A stretch of DNA of 64,000 nt, from positions 186,001 to 250,000 of the forward strand of contig NZ_JANSUY010000002.1 in assembly GCF_024741135.1 (NCBI RefSeq), written 5' to 3'. The DNA comes from Aquiflexum gelatinilyticum (GTDB lineage: Bacteria; Bacteroidota; Bacteroidia; Cytophagales; Cyclobacteriaceae). The position numbers and the translations under genes are program-made. Below, piece by piece: positions 33,497 to 43,653 of the stretch (its first letter is position 1; the number at the start of each line of letters is the position of its first letter). The notes under the pieces were generated by a model. That model had not been told where the DNA came from. It did not search any database and was given only the letters and a program-made list of their open reading frames with translations.

Positions 33497-35908
33497 TTTG
33501 ACATACTTTTCGAGCCATGTATTCATTTCCCAAAGGGTATGCAAAATGGATTCTTTGCCTGCATAGCCATGGCTTTCGTGAGGTAGGAAAACCAATCTGG
33601 TTGTTGCGCCGTGACCTTTGAGTGCATTATAATACCGTTCGGACTGGATGGGGAAAGTACCGGAATTGTTGTCCGCCTCTCCGTGGATCAATAAGATCGG
33701 GGTTTTTACCTTGTCGGCATTCATAAATGGCGACATCACATTGTACACCTCAGGTGCTTCCCAATAGCTGCGTTGCTCATATTGGAATCCAAAAGGTGTC
33801 AAAGTCCTGTTGTAAGCGCCACTTCGTGCGATTCCTGCTGCAAACAAGTTGGAGTGAGAAAGTAAGTTTGCTGTCATGAAAGCCCCATAAGAATGTCCGC
33901 CTACAGCGATTTTTTCGCGGTCTCCGATGCCCTGACCCACGATGTAATCTATCGCTGCTTCCGCATTGGCCACAAGTTGCACCACAAAAGTGTCATTTGG
34001 TTCATCGTCCCCTTCCCCGACTATCGGCATTTCTGTTTGGTCCATGATCGCATATCCCTGCGTCACCCAATAGATAGGAGAGCCCCAACTCAATCTGGTA
34101 AACTGGTATTTGGAACCGCGAACCTGTGCAGCGGTGGCTGCGGATTTGTATTCCCTAGGATAGGCCCACATCAATACAGGAAGTCTTCCGTCTTTGGCAG
34201 GGTCATAACCTTCAGGGGTATAGACCACGGCAGATAAGTTGAGTCCGTCATTTCTTTTGTAGGTGACGAGCTGCTTGTTGATGCCCTTGATGGATTCATA
34301 AGGATGGGCAAAGTTGGTAATCTGCATCGGGGCGATGCGCTTTCTAGTATTGACCAACCAATAATTGGGTTGGATATCGGTGCTTTCTTTAATGGTGATA
34401 AATTCTGTGGCGTCGGCATTGAGGACTTTGGCTACCCTTTCGTAATAGGGGGCTTGGCTCCTCCAAATGATTTTTTCAGTTTTGGTTTTGGTATTGAAAG
34501 CTGAAAGATAAGGCATACTGCCCTCGGGACTGCCCCCTTCGGAGGTCATAAATACATCGTCTCCTTTTCTCAGAATCACATTTTTGCCAAATGCATTGGT
34601 TGTAAATACAGGATTTCCCGGATCGTTGTAGATATCATCTGAGTTGCGCTCGATGATGACAGCGCCTTTTTCCCCCGGTTTGGAGGGATTGATGACAGAA
34701 ACCCTTTCCTGTCTGCTGGCAAACCATCTTTCGTTCAAAAGGGCAAAATTGTCGTCTGACCAAGAAATGCCTCCAAATCTATAGCCAATGCTAGCCAACT
34801 TTGTTGGTGTGGCGGTAAAAGGAGCGTCCAAAGTATAGATGATTTCTCTTTCCTCCATTTTGACTTTGGGGTCACCGCCGTCCTGTGCTTCGGTCCAATA
34901 AAGGAAAGCTCCTTTATCTGCCCTCCAATTGATGGCTCTTGGTCCTGTAACCGTGGCATCAAAGCCTGTTGGCCTGACTTCATCCAAAGGAATTTGGGCC
35001 AAGGTTTTGACTTTATTGCCTTTGCTGTCCCAAATCTCCACATCATAGGGAAAACGGGAAGCGGGAACAAGGTAGGAGAAAGGTCTTTTGATCAGTTCCA
35101 CAAGGATATAATTTCCATCAGGAGAAAGGTCAACAGAAGAAATCAAGCCTGAGGGACCTACCGCTTGTTTGCCTCCACTTAGGTCCACCAACATCAACTG
35201 CGAATCCATGAAGTAAGCAAACAATGCCTCATCATAAGAGTTGGTCAAGAGATCCTGATAGGTACGTGAAGGAGCAGCATTTCCTGAAGTTTCCTGAATG
35301 ATAGGTCCTGCAGGGGCAAGTGGGGCTTTGGGCATGTTGCCTCGGCTTGGGTTGACTGCTTTGAGAAGTATTTTATTATCCGGTGTCCAGGTGATGGCAT
35401 TTCCATAAACGCCGTTGACAATTTCGTCAGTTAGTTTTTTGGCTTCCAAATTGCTCAAATCCACTACCCAAAGGCTGATGCCGGTGTTGGAGGTATGGGT
35501 CATTGCCACAAATTTTTCATCCTTGGAAAGGGAGAAATTTCCCAATCTCGGGGAAGCAGGAAGGCCTTTGATGTCCTGTTCCATACCGGAACGGGTGTTT
35601 TTTAATTTTACATTTTCCACATATCCTCCACGGCTAGGGCCGTTGGTGGCGGGATTGATACGGATCCCTGCAATCCTCAGTTCGGGCTGTGCAAGTTCTT
35701 CGATGGATGGGTTTCCGGCCCGCTCGAGCAACAACATAAATTCTCCCGATCTGCTAAAACTCGCCTGTGGCGTAATCGGTGCATTGACCAAATCAGCGAT
35801 GGCTTTGGGAGGCGTCTGATAAGTTAAAGCATTCTGTGCATGGGAGGATATGACCTCTCCAAAACCACAGAGGGTCAAAACCAGAATAAATCGGTATATT
35901 TTTTTCAT
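33494..35908 (-). CDS. S9-family prolyl oligopeptidase-like / glutamyl endopeptidase
   Basis: 804 residues. A signal peptide ends around ISSHAQ, so the protein is exported. Residues 30-520 form the beta-propeller part. The alpha/beta-hydrolase part has the nucleophile Ser673 in GGHSYGAF, an Asp in HGEADNNSG and the His in LPHESHGY. It resembles the chloroplast glutamyl endopeptidase group more than dipeptidyl peptidase IV. It is single-gene and probably degrades peptides in the periplasm. Terminators lie on both sides. Confidence 0.88.
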   Translation of the reverse strand: MKKIYRFILVLTLCGFGEVISSHAQNALTYQTPPKAIADLVNAPITPQASFSRSGEFMLLLERAGNPSIEELAQPELRIAGIRINPATNGPSRGGYVENVKLKNTRSGMEQDIKGLPASPRLGNFSLSKDEKFVAMTHTSNTGISLWVVDLSNLEAKKLTDEIVNGVYGNAITWTPDNKILLKAVNPSRGNMPKAPLAPAGPIIQETSGNAAPSRTYQDLLTNSYDEALFAYFMDSQLMLVDLSGGKQAVGPSGLISSVDLSPDGNYILVELIKRPFSYLVPASRFPYDVEIWDSKGNKVKTLAQIPLDEVRPTGFDATVTGPRAINWRADKGAFLYWTEAQDGGDPKVKMEEREIIYTLDAPFTATPTKLASIGYRFGGISWSDDNFALLNERWFASRQERVSVINPSKPGEKGAVIIERNSDDIYNDPGNPVFTTNAFGKNVILRKGDDVFMTSEGGSPEGSMPYLSAFNTKTKTEKIIWRSQAPYYERVAKVLNADATEFITIKESTDIQPNYWLVNTRKRIAPMQITNFAHPYESIKGINKQLVTYKRNDGLNLSAVVYTPEGYDPAKDGRLPVLMWAYPREYKSAATAAQVRGSKYQFTRLSWGSPIYWVTQGYAIMDQTEMPIVGEGDDEPNDTFVVQLVANAEAAIDYIVGQGIGDREKIAVGGHSYGAFMTANLLSHSNLFAAGIARSGAYNRTLTPFGFQYEQRSYWEAPEVYNVMSPFMNADKVKTPILLIHGEADNNSGTFPIQSERYYNALKGHGATTRLVFLPHESHGYAGKESILHTLWEMNTWLEKYVK

Positions 35909-36080
35909 AATATGAAAGTTGATTTTGGTCTAAAATAAGGCAAATCCATGTAACAAAAACTGCTTTTGGGCTTTTTGGTTTGAATTTGGGCTGAATGGGG
36001 AAAAAATTCAGAATGATAAATTAAGAATTAGGAAATGAGGAGGGTTATAAAAATGATTTTTCAGTAAAAAAAGGACATAA

Positions 36081-36112
36081 AAAAAAGGTGTCTTTAGGAC
36101 ACCTTTTTTGTT
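36081..36112 (-). terminator. strong bidirectional terminator downstream of gldJ
   Basis: AAAAAAGGTGTC / GACACCTTTTTT form a 12-bp stem around a 5-base loop, with T runs on both strands, 22 bases after the gldJ stop. Confidence 0.9.
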
Positions 36113-36133
36113 CTGTTAAACACAAACGATACA

Positions 36134-37357
36134 TTATTTTCCTTCAGCACCGATAGAAATCATGGCACATCTGAATCCAATATGGTTGGTAGCAGAGTCC
36201 TGATGGATAAATCTTCTAGTACCCGGAGCAAGCCAATAAGCCATATCTCTCCAAGAACCTCCTTTGTAGACTCTATAGTTATCATCGATCAAGGTAGTAC
36301 CATAAGTTTCAGATTCGTCAAAAATTCCGTCTTTTCTCAATGGGTTGAGGTCATCAAAATCCTGATAAGAAAGTGGTCTGTAAACGTCCTGAACCCACTC
36401 GTTGACATTTCCTGCCATGTTGTACAATCCAAAATCATTTGGTGGGAAATCATATACGTTGGTTGGGATGATTTCACCGTCATTGGTGCGGCTACCTGCA
36501 ATACCTGCATAGTCACCTCTTCCACGCTTGAAGTTGGCTAAGAAGTCACCTTGCTTACCCTGTCTTTTAACATTATATGGGTTTCTGACACCTCTGCCAT
36601 CCCAAGGATAGATTCTTCCAAATTCCTGATTTTCGTCCATATACTGTACGCCGATCATAGCCTTGGCTGCATATTCCCATTCTGCCTCACTTGGCAATCT
36701 GTATTCTGCAAAGGCTACCCCTCTTTCAATCAGTTGGTTTTTTGTAAGTGAACTGTCCAATTCATTTCTTTCTCTCACCAAGTTGGATACAAATTCTGTC
36801 CTCCACTTGGCATAGGTATTTGCCTGAACCCAAGATACGCCTGCTACAGGGTAGAAGTTGAAACCGGGAAATCTGAAATAGTAAGTATCATACACATCAT
36901 TATAGGACAATACCCCACCCCAAACTCCTTCAGCAGGTTCCAATTTTTTGATGGAATCGGCAGAAACTTTCTTTTTCATGTCGAAAAGGAATTCCCTGTA
37001 GTCATTGTTTGAGATTTCTGTTTCGTCCATGAAGAATGATGCAATGGTCACAGTCCTTTCGGCGTTATCCCTGAAAGCCATGACATCCTGTTCCTGAGAA
37101 CCCAAAACAGCACGACCGCCTTGGATAAATTTCAAGTTTGGACCTATTTCCTGCTTTGCAAGTCTGGTGACGACAAAATTAGAACTGTCATTAGCATCGA
37201 AGCTATATTCCGCACCCGTTGTCGGGCTGGCCTTACCCGGTTTGGCAGCTGTTCTTCTGCCGTATCCCGGAGTTTTGTTACAAGACGATAGCAGCGCTCC
37301 TGCTACAAGCAACGCTGAAGCCAAAATTAAACCTGCTTTATTTTTCGCAAAAACCAT
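36134..37357 (-). CDS. gldJ: gliding-motility lipoprotein GldJ (SUMF1/FGE-like domain)
   Basis: 407 residues. The signal ends LLSSC, a lipoprotein lipobox. The rest is a formylglycine-generating-enzyme-like fold: FIQGGRAVLGSQEQD, then RTVTIASFFMDETEISNNDY, YRLPSEAEWEYAAKA, MAGNVNEWVQDVYRPL and KGGSWRDMAYWL. The EQDVMAFRDNAERTVTI segment is more like GldJ than GldK, and no gldKLMN cluster is attached. GldJ stabilises other Gld proteins for type IX secretion and gliding. F. johnsoniae GldJ is longer (561), but shorter forms occur in Cytophagales. The adjacent mfd is divergent in role. Confidence 0.72.
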   Translation of the reverse strand: MVFAKNKAGLILASALLVAGALLSSCNKTPGYGRRTAAKPGKASPTTGAEYSFDANDSSNFVVTRLAKQEIGPNLKFIQGGRAVLGSQEQDVMAFRDNAERTVTIASFFMDETEISNNDYREFLFDMKKKVSADSIKKLEPAEGVWGGVLSYNDVYDTYYFRFPGFNFYPVAGVSWVQANTYAKWRTEFVSNLVRERNELDSSLTKNQLIERGVAFAEYRLPSEAEWEYAAKAMIGVQYMDENQEFGRIYPWDGRGVRNPYNVKRQGKQGDFLANFKRGRGDYAGIAGSRTNDGEIIPTNVYDFPPNDFGLYNMAGNVNEWVQDVYRPLSYQDFDDLNPLRKDGIFDESETYGTTLIDDNYRVYKGGSWRDMAYWLAPGTRRFIHQDSATNHIGFRCAMISIGAEGK

Positions 37358-37537
37358 AATATTTAACTGTTTTTAACCCTCAAATAGAACGCTAATATAT
37401 AATCAATAATATCTTTATCACAATAATTTTTTTGACAAGTCCCTGATGGTGAAATAGGTTTTATGCAAGATTGTTAGAAATAATGCAAATTATTTTTCAG
37501 GAAAAGCAAAAATGATCTTGTTAAAAATTTTCAAAAT

Positions 37538-40500
37538 TTATGCATTTTTCATCTCTTCAAGCCATTTTTTTGCTTTTTCAATGCTTTTCACTTCACTGAT
37601 GATCAAAATAAGTCTGTTTTTAGCCTCTTTGATCTTACAAAGTTTGCCGTGCTTTTGGATGTAAGCAAGGATCTTACCAAATGTATCTGATTTGAAATAC
37701 TTTTCCTTTTCTGAAGGAAGGAAATAGCATTTCATAATCTCTCCTTTGAGTACGAGTTTTTCAAATCCCAAGTTTTCCGCAATCCATCTCAGTCGGACAG
37801 TTTCAAACAAATCCTCTACAGGGGATGGGATCGGACCAAACCTGTCCCTGACAGATTGGATAAAGGTCTGAAGCTCCTCTTCTTTTTTGATGTTGTCCAA
37901 CTTGGCATAAAGACTCAGCCTTTCAGATATATTGCTGACATAAGATTCCGGAATCAACAATTCCAAATCTGTCTCTATCACGCAGTCCTGCACCAAAACT
38001 TCCACCTTTTCTTTCAGGTCTACTTCAAAGAGGTAGGCAAACTCATTTTCCTTCAATTCCTGTACAGCCTCATCCAATATCTTATGGTACATCTCAAATC
38101 CCAAATCGGTGATGAAACCGCTTTGTTCGGCCCCAAGGAGGTTTCCTGCACCACGGATATCGAGGTCCCGCATCGCGACTTTGAAACCATCACCCAAATC
38201 CGAGAATTCTTCCAATGTCTGTAATCTCTTCCTTGCCTCTGCCGTCAATCCCGAAGTCGGAGTGGTCAAAAGGTAACAGAAAGCTTTTTTGTTACTTCTC
38301 CCCACACGTCCCCGCATCTGATGGAGGTCACTCAATCCAAACATATGAGCACGGTTGATAATGATGGTATTGGCATTTGGAATATCGAGTCCGGATTCGA
38401 TGATGTTGGTGGACACCAAGACATCATATTCTCCCTCGATAAATTTCACCATGATGTCTTCGAGCTTTTTTCCATCCATCTGTCCATGTGCTGCAGCTAC
38501 ACGCGCATCCGGCACTAACCTCAAAATAAGGTTAGCGATGGAATCAATCTCCCCGACACGGTTGTGAACAAAGAATACCTGTCCACCTCTTTTCAACTCA
38601 AATGATATGGCATCGCGGATGACTTCTTCTCTGAAGGTATGGATTTCAGTAGTGACCGGCTGTCTGTTTGGTGGCGGGGTGGCAATGACTGACAAATCCC
38701 TTGCACCCATTAAAGAGAAATGGAGTGTCCTTGGAATCGGCGTGGCGGTTAAGGTCAATACATCCACATTGACTTTCATTTCTTTGAGTTGGTCTTTGAC
38801 TTTTACTCCGAATTTTTGTTCTTCGTCAATAACCAAAAGTCCAAGGTTTTTGAATTTGATGTCTTTGTTGACAATCCTGTGCGTGCCGATCAAGATGTCT
38901 ATTTCTCCTGTAGCCACTTGGGCAATGATATCCTTGATTTCTTTGGCTGACCTGAATCGGTTGATGTATTCCACCTTGACAGGAAAATTGGTCAGCCTTT
39001 CTGTAAAAGTATGGAAATGTTGCATGGCCAAAATGGTGGTAGGAACGAGCACTGCTACCTGCTTTCTGTCATTCAAAGCTTTGAATGCTGCACGGATGGC
39101 CACTTCTGTTTTACCAAAACCTACATCCCCACAGACAAGTCTGTCCATCGGATAAGGTTTTTCCATATCGGATTTGACATCGATGGTGGCGGATGCCTGA
39201 TCCGGGGTATCTTCAAATACGAAGGAACTTTCCAATTCCACCTGCATGACCGAATCTGGAGAAAACCTGAAACCGTTGGCCCCTTTCCTTTTGGCATACA
39301 GCGCAATCAAATCCTTGGCAATGTCTTTGACCTTGCCTTTGACCTTCCTCTTTTTATTTTCCCATTCGGGACTGCCGAGTTTTGACATGGCAGGCATTGT
39401 CCCTTCCTGTCCGGAGTATTTGGAGATCTTATGGAGTGAATGGATGTTGACAAAAAGCAGGTCGTCATCCCTAAACACCAAGCGTACTGCTTCCTGGGAT
39501 TTGCCATGGACATCGACTTTTTCCAATCCCGCAAACCTTCCTACACCATAATCTATATGGACAATAAAATCTCCGGGGTGCAAAGTCCTCAATTCCCGAA
39601 GTGTTAGGGCTTTGGATTTACTTGATTTGGCTTTGGTCTTATACCGGTGAAAACGCTCAAAAATCTGATGGTCTGTATAGCAAGCAATGGAAAGGGACCG
39701 GTCCACAAATCCTTCGCGTAGACCGATTTTCAGGTATTGGACTTTTAATGTGGGGTCAAGTTCATGGAAAATGTTCTCCAATCTTTGGATCTGCTTGTCA
39801 CTTTCGGAACAGACAATGTTGAGCATCCCTGTTTTTTCATTTTCGACCAGATTTTGGACAATCAGGTCAAAATTCTTATTGAATGAAGGTTGGGGCTGAG
39901 CGTCAAACTTGGCCGAGACAGCATTTTTCAGGTAAAATTTATTTCCAAATTCAACTTTCCCAAATTTCGAAACCTGGGTAATGAATGCTTCTTCTCCATC
40001 AAATAAGTCCTCAGGTTTGAGCAGCAACTTTTGATTGGAAGTACGGCTGACAATCTGGTCAAACTGGTTTTTGGCTTTTAGGAAATTTTCTTCAATTACA
40101 TCAAGGGTATATTGATAATCCTTGAACCAAAGCATGCTTTCATTTGGAAGAAAATCTAAAAAAGACTGTCTCTGTTCCTGAAGCAATTTGGTCTGCACAT
40201 TGGGAATCAAGCTGATGTGGTCCAAAGACTCCAGGGAAAGTTGGGTTTCGGGGTCAAAAGTCCTGATGCTTTCTATTTCTTTGCCAAAGAGTTCAAGCCG
40301 GTATGGAAGGTCATGTGCATAAGAAAACACATCCAAAATTCCCCCTCTAATGGCAAACTGACCGGGTTCAAAAACAAAGTCAGTTTTCTCAAAATCATAG
40401 GTACTGAGCAATTCGGCTATAAACGCTAGATCCACTTTTTCGCCCACAGCTGCTTTGAAGGTGTTTTCTGTCAGAGATCTTTTGTTGATCACCCTTTCGT

Positions 40501-40891
40501 AAAGCGCCTCTGCGTAGGTGATGATGATCGGGTTTTGAACTTCCCGAGCGAGAAGCTTATTTAATATTTCAGCCCGTTGCAAGACATTGGCGTTTTCCAC
40601 CTCATCATACTGGTAGGGTCTTTTGTAACTGGAAGGGAAAAAGAAAATTGTTCCTTCTCCTAAGAGTTCCTGAAGGTCATTGTTGATATAGGCTGCCTCT
40701 TCTTTGTCATGGGCAATAATGAGGTGACTTCCGCCAAGGGATTTGAAAAGGACTGAAAAAAGTAAACTGTCCAAACTTCCCGACAAACCTTTGATCTGAT
40801 GGTTGCCTGATTTGTCTTTGAGTATGTTCTGGGCAATGGTCTGTACAAAAGGATCCTTTTCGTAAAGAGCAACAAATGCGTTTTTTTCCAA
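37538..40891 (-). CDS. mfd: transcription-repair coupling factor Mfd
   Basis: 1117 residues, the expected size. The UvrB-homology part is at the N-terminus. The RNA-polymerase-interacting region has PGDFIVHIDYGVGRFAGL. The helicase motor has the P-loop CGDVGFGKTEVAIRAA, the DEEQ box VIDEEQKFGVK, TATPIPRTLHFSLMG and QMRGRVGRS. The C-terminal domain ends the protein. It strips stalled RNA polymerase and recruits UvrA. The start is a TTG at 40891, as no in-frame ATG lies upstream nearby; this should be regarded as provisional. Confidence 0.97.
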   Translation of the reverse strand: MEKNAFVALYEKDPFVQTIAQNILKDKSGNHQIKGLSGSLDSLLFSVLFKSLGGSHLIIAHDKEEAAYINNDLQELLGEGTIFFFPSSYKRPYQYDEVENANVLQRAEILNKLLAREVQNPIIITYAEALYERVINKRSLTENTFKAAVGEKVDLAFIAELLSTYDFEKTDFVFEPGQFAIRGGILDVFSYAHDLPYRLELFGKEIESIRTFDPETQLSLESLDHISLIPNVQTKLLQEQRQSFLDFLPNESMLWFKDYQYTLDVIEENFLKAKNQFDQIVSRTSNQKLLLKPEDLFDGEEAFITQVSKFGKVEFGNKFYLKNAVSAKFDAQPQPSFNKNFDLIVQNLVENEKTGMLNIVCSESDKQIQRLENIFHELDPTLKVQYLKIGLREGFVDRSLSIACYTDHQIFERFHRYKTKAKSSKSKALTLRELRTLHPGDFIVHIDYGVGRFAGLEKVDVHGKSQEAVRLVFRDDDLLFVNIHSLHKISKYSGQEGTMPAMSKLGSPEWENKKRKVKGKVKDIAKDLIALYAKRKGANGFRFSPDSVMQVELESSFVFEDTPDQASATIDVKSDMEKPYPMDRLVCGDVGFGKTEVAIRAAFKALNDRKQVAVLVPTTILAMQHFHTFTERLTNFPVKVEYINRFRSAKEIKDIIAQVATGEIDILIGTHRIVNKDIKFKNLGLLVIDEEQKFGVKVKDQLKEMKVNVDVLTLTATPIPRTLHFSLMGARDLSVIATPPPNRQPVTTEIHTFREEVIRDAISFELKRGGQVFFVHNRVGEIDSIANLILRLVPDARVAAAHGQMDGKKLEDIMVKFIEGEYDVLVSTNIIESGLDIPNANTIIINRAHMFGLSDLHQMRGRVGRSNKKAFCYLLTTPTSGLTAEARKRLQTLEEFSDLGDGFKVAMRDLDIRGAGNLLGAEQSGFITDLGFEMYHKILDEAVQELKENEFAYLFEVDLKEKVEVLVQDCVIETDLELLIPESYVSNISERLSLYAKLDNIKKEEELQTFIQSVRDRFGPIPSPVEDLFETVRLRWIAENLGFEKLVLKGEIMKCYFLPSEKEKYFKSDTFGKILAYIQKHGKLCKIKEAKNRLILIISEVKSIEKAKKWLEEMKNA

Positions 40892-41031
40892 TTCTGTGGG
40901 TTTGGCTAATGATGGACAAAGTTAGGAATTTGATTTAGAAACCTATTCCTACTTCTGTTTATGAAATTGTAGTCTATTTGGATGAACCTATGGCTTATTT
41001 AAATGTTTACTGAAATATAACTTCATGACAC

Positions 41032-41640
41032 ATGGAAAAAACAAAGGAAAGCTGGCTACAAAGGGTCGAAAAAATGCATCCCTATCAGACCATGATGTAT
41101 TTGGGAATGTTTGGCAGTGGGTTGATTTTCCTTTTTTTGACAGTAGCCTTTTTGGCTTCGGGCACCGGATATTTTGAGCAATATGGCCACAAGATTCCTA
41201 AAGCTTTCATTTTGAGTACTTTTGTTATTCTATTTAGTGGTTACACTGTTTCCAAGCTATTAATTTATTTCAATGAAGAAAATCTGGAAAAGCTCAAATC
41301 CAACCTCGTATTGACAGCCATACTTGGGGTGATTTTTACTGTCTTACAGTTTTTTGGCTGGCGGGAACTGACAATGATGGGAGTGGATTTCAAGGGTTTG
41401 CCAAGCGGGAGTTTTCTATATATTTTGAGTGGTATCCATATTTTCCACCTTTTGGGGGTGATGATTTTTTCGATAATCATGCTGGTTCAATATAATCAAA
41501 ACGGAAAAAGCGAAATACAGCAGATCCTGATGTTGACCAACCCATTTGAAAAGATGAGGATCAGACTTTTTACCACCTATTGGCACTTTATGGATTTGAT
41601 CTGGCTGGTACTCTTCCTGGTTTTTGTACTAACTTTCTAA
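41032..41640 (+). CDS. cytochrome c oxidase subunit III-like protein
   Basis: 202 residues with five hydrophobic helices. The family marks are YILSGIHIFHLLGVMIF and a C-terminal TYWHFMDLIWLVLFLVFVL, typical of the last helices of haem-copper oxidase subunit III. No subunit I or II gene is near; the next gene is hflK. It could be an orphan subunit of an oxidase encoded elsewhere. Confidence 0.8.
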   Translation: MEKTKESWLQRVEKMHPYQTMMYLGMFGSGLIFLFLTVAFLASGTGYFEQYGHKIPKAFILSTFVILFSGYTVSKLLIYFNEENLEKLKSNLVLTAILGVIFTVLQFFGWRELTMMGVDFKGLPSGSFLYILSGIHIFHLLGVMIFSIIMLVQYNQNGKSEIQQILMLTNPFEKMRIRLFTTYWHFMDLIWLVLFLVFVLTF

Positions 41641-41684
41641 AAATTTGTGGTATTTTCGGCTAAATCGACGTTAAAGAAAGCATC

Positions 41685-42662
41685 ATGAATGAAAACAAGT
41701 ATGAAATAAATATTGACCCGGACTGGATAAAAAAGTATGCAGGCAAAATAATCGGTGGGTTTTTATTAGTGGTTGCCATTTTTACAAGCACCAAAACAGT
41801 CGGGCCTGAAGAGGAAGGTGTCGTGGTTTTGCTGGGCCAATATAATAGGACTGTACAGCCTGGTCTGAATTTTATACTGCCCTTTGGCATAGAAAGCATG
41901 TATAAAATCCCCGTTCAAAGGCAACTTAAGCAGGAATTTGGATTCAGGACAGTCAAAGCAGATCAGCGTACAGAATATGAAAAAGGGACTTTTGGAGACG
42001 AAAGCATGATGCTAACGGGTGACCTCAACCTCACCGATGTAGAATGGGTCGTCCAATATAGGATTGTGGATTCGTACAATTACCTGTTTAGAGTGAGAAA
42101 TGCTGAAAAGACACTCAGGGACATGTCCGAAGCAGCGATGAGAAAAATTGTAGGTGACAGGACAGTCAATGAAGTATTGACTGTGGGCAGACAAGAAGTC
42201 GCCACAAGTGTAGAAGTACTGCTTCAGGAAATGTGTGACGAGTACCAAAACGGAATCCGAATCGATCAGGTAGTTCTTCAGGACGTCAATCCACCGGAAC
42301 CTGTGAAACCTTCCTTCAATGCTGTCAACGAAGCACAACAGGAAAGAGAAACATTAACCAACCAAGCAGAAGCAGAATACAACAGGGTAATCCCCCGGGC
42401 CAAAGGAGAAGCCGAAGAAACCATACAGCTAGCCGAAGCCTATGCATTGAACCGGGTCAACCGGGCCAAAGGTGAGGCTGACAGGTTCAACAGTCTTTTT
42501 GATGCGTACATCAAATCTCCTGAGGTAACCAAGCAGCGGATCTATCTGGAAACAATGGAAAAAGTACTTCCCAAAATCGGGAACAAAATAATCGTGGATG
42601 ATAAGGGAAACAATATCCTTCCACTGCTCAACCTTGACAAAGCTAAAAAAATCAACCCATGA
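41685..42662 (+). CDS. hflK: FtsH protease modulator HflK
   Basis: 325 residues. One N-terminal membrane helix (IIGGFLLVVAIFT) is followed by the SPFH/band 7 domain: TVGPEEEGVVVLLGQYNRTVQPGLNF (first 20 residues suffice to identify it), then VVQYRI and MRKIVGDRTVNEVLTVGRQEV. A charged coiled-coil region rich in AEA/KGEAEE follows. HflK with HflC forms a large periplasmic-face complex that restrains FtsH. It overlaps hflC by ATGA, so the two are coupled. Confidence 0.95.
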   Translation: MNENKYEINIDPDWIKKYAGKIIGGFLLVVAIFTSTKTVGPEEEGVVVLLGQYNRTVQPGLNFILPFGIESMYKIPVQRQLKQEFGFRTVKADQRTEYEKGTFGDESMMLTGDLNLTDVEWVVQYRIVDSYNYLFRVRNAEKTLRDMSEAAMRKIVGDRTVNEVLTVGRQEVATSVEVLLQEMCDEYQNGIRIDQVVLQDVNPPEPVKPSFNAVNEAQQERETLTNQAEAEYNRVIPRAKGEAEETIQLAEAYALNRVNRAKGEADRFNSLFDAYIKSPEVTKQRIYLETMEKVLPKIGNKIIVDDKGNNILPLLNLDKAKKINP

Positions 42663-43597
42663 GAAATAGACAAACCCTCACCTTGGTATTTTTGGCTATC
42701 CTTATTTATACCTTATATAGCAGCATTTTCATTTTGGATGAAACCAAGCAGGCCATCGTCACACTTTTTGGCAAGCCTGTGGGTGAACCACGGACAGAAG
42801 CGGGTCTGAATTTTAAAATCCCCTACTTCCACAAAGTACAGTATTTTGACAAAAGGTACCTGGAATGGGACGGAGCGCGTAATCAGGTTCCTACCAAAGA
42901 CAAAAAATTTATTTTTGTCGATACTTATGCCCGTTGGGAAATCACTAATCCCCTTCAGTTTTTTATCAGGCTGAGAGACGAACGGTCTGCACAGTCTAGG
43001 CTGGACGATATTTTGGATGGTGAAACCCGAAATGCCGTGGCAAGCCATGACTTATTGGATTTGGTGAGGTCTTCCAACAGGGATCCCGAAATCACGGAGG
43101 AGTTTATGGAACAGATAGAAATCCTGGAAGACATCAATGTAGGCCGTGCTAAAATAGAAAAAATTGTGTTGGAAAAGGCCAATGAAAGGACAGCTGACCT
43201 TGGAGTCCGGGTTTTGGACTTCAGGTTCAAAAGGATGAATTATGTAGATGAGGTAAGGGACAGGGTTTATGACCGGATGATCAGTGAAAGGAACAGGATA
43301 GCAGACCAATTCCGGTCTGAAGGACAAGGAGAGGCTAGAAAAATCGAAGGAAACAAAGAAAAAGACCTTGCAGAAATCCAATCAGAGGCATTCAAAAAAG
43401 CAGAGGAAATAAAAGGCCGGGCAGATGCAGAAGCTACCAAAATCTATGCTGCTGCTTATAACCGAAGCCGGCAATCCGTAGATTTTTATAAATTCATCCG
43501 GTCTATGGAAAGTTTTGAAAAATCCCTTGATGAAAATACCACCATCATTCTTTCATCGGATTCCGAGTTTTTCAGGTATCTAAAAAAAGTGGATTAA
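42659..43597 (+). CDS. hflC: FtsH protease modulator HflC
   Basis: 312 residues. A single N-terminal helix and a band 7 domain (ILDETKQAIVTLFGKPVGEP, ARWEITNPLQFFIRLRDE) precede a coiled-coil tail (GEARKIEGNKEKDLAEIQSE). It overlaps hflK by four bases. It completes the HflKC complex that modulates FtsH. Confidence 0.95.
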   Translation: MRNRQTLTLVFLAILIYTLYSSIFILDETKQAIVTLFGKPVGEPRTEAGLNFKIPYFHKVQYFDKRYLEWDGARNQVPTKDKKFIFVDTYARWEITNPLQFFIRLRDERSAQSRLDDILDGETRNAVASHDLLDLVRSSNRDPEITEEFMEQIEILEDINVGRAKIEKIVLEKANERTADLGVRVLDFRFKRMNYVDEVRDRVYDRMISERNRIADQFRSEGQGEARKIEGNKEKDLAEIQSEAFKKAEEIKGRADAEATKIYAAAYNRSRQSVDFYKFIRSMESFEKSLDENTTIILSSDSEFFRYLKKVD

Positions 43598-43653
43598 GGG
43601 ATTTTTAAGCGCAGTACAAAACAAATGAACACATTTTGGACTTAGGTCTAGGC

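Noticed and set aside
36134-37357. The FGE-like protein as the maturase for the sulfatase at 27177-28697
   Set aside because: The lipoprotein signal and the segment EQDVMAFRDNAERTVTI fit GldJ. The active cysteines of a true formylglycine-generating enzyme are not seen.
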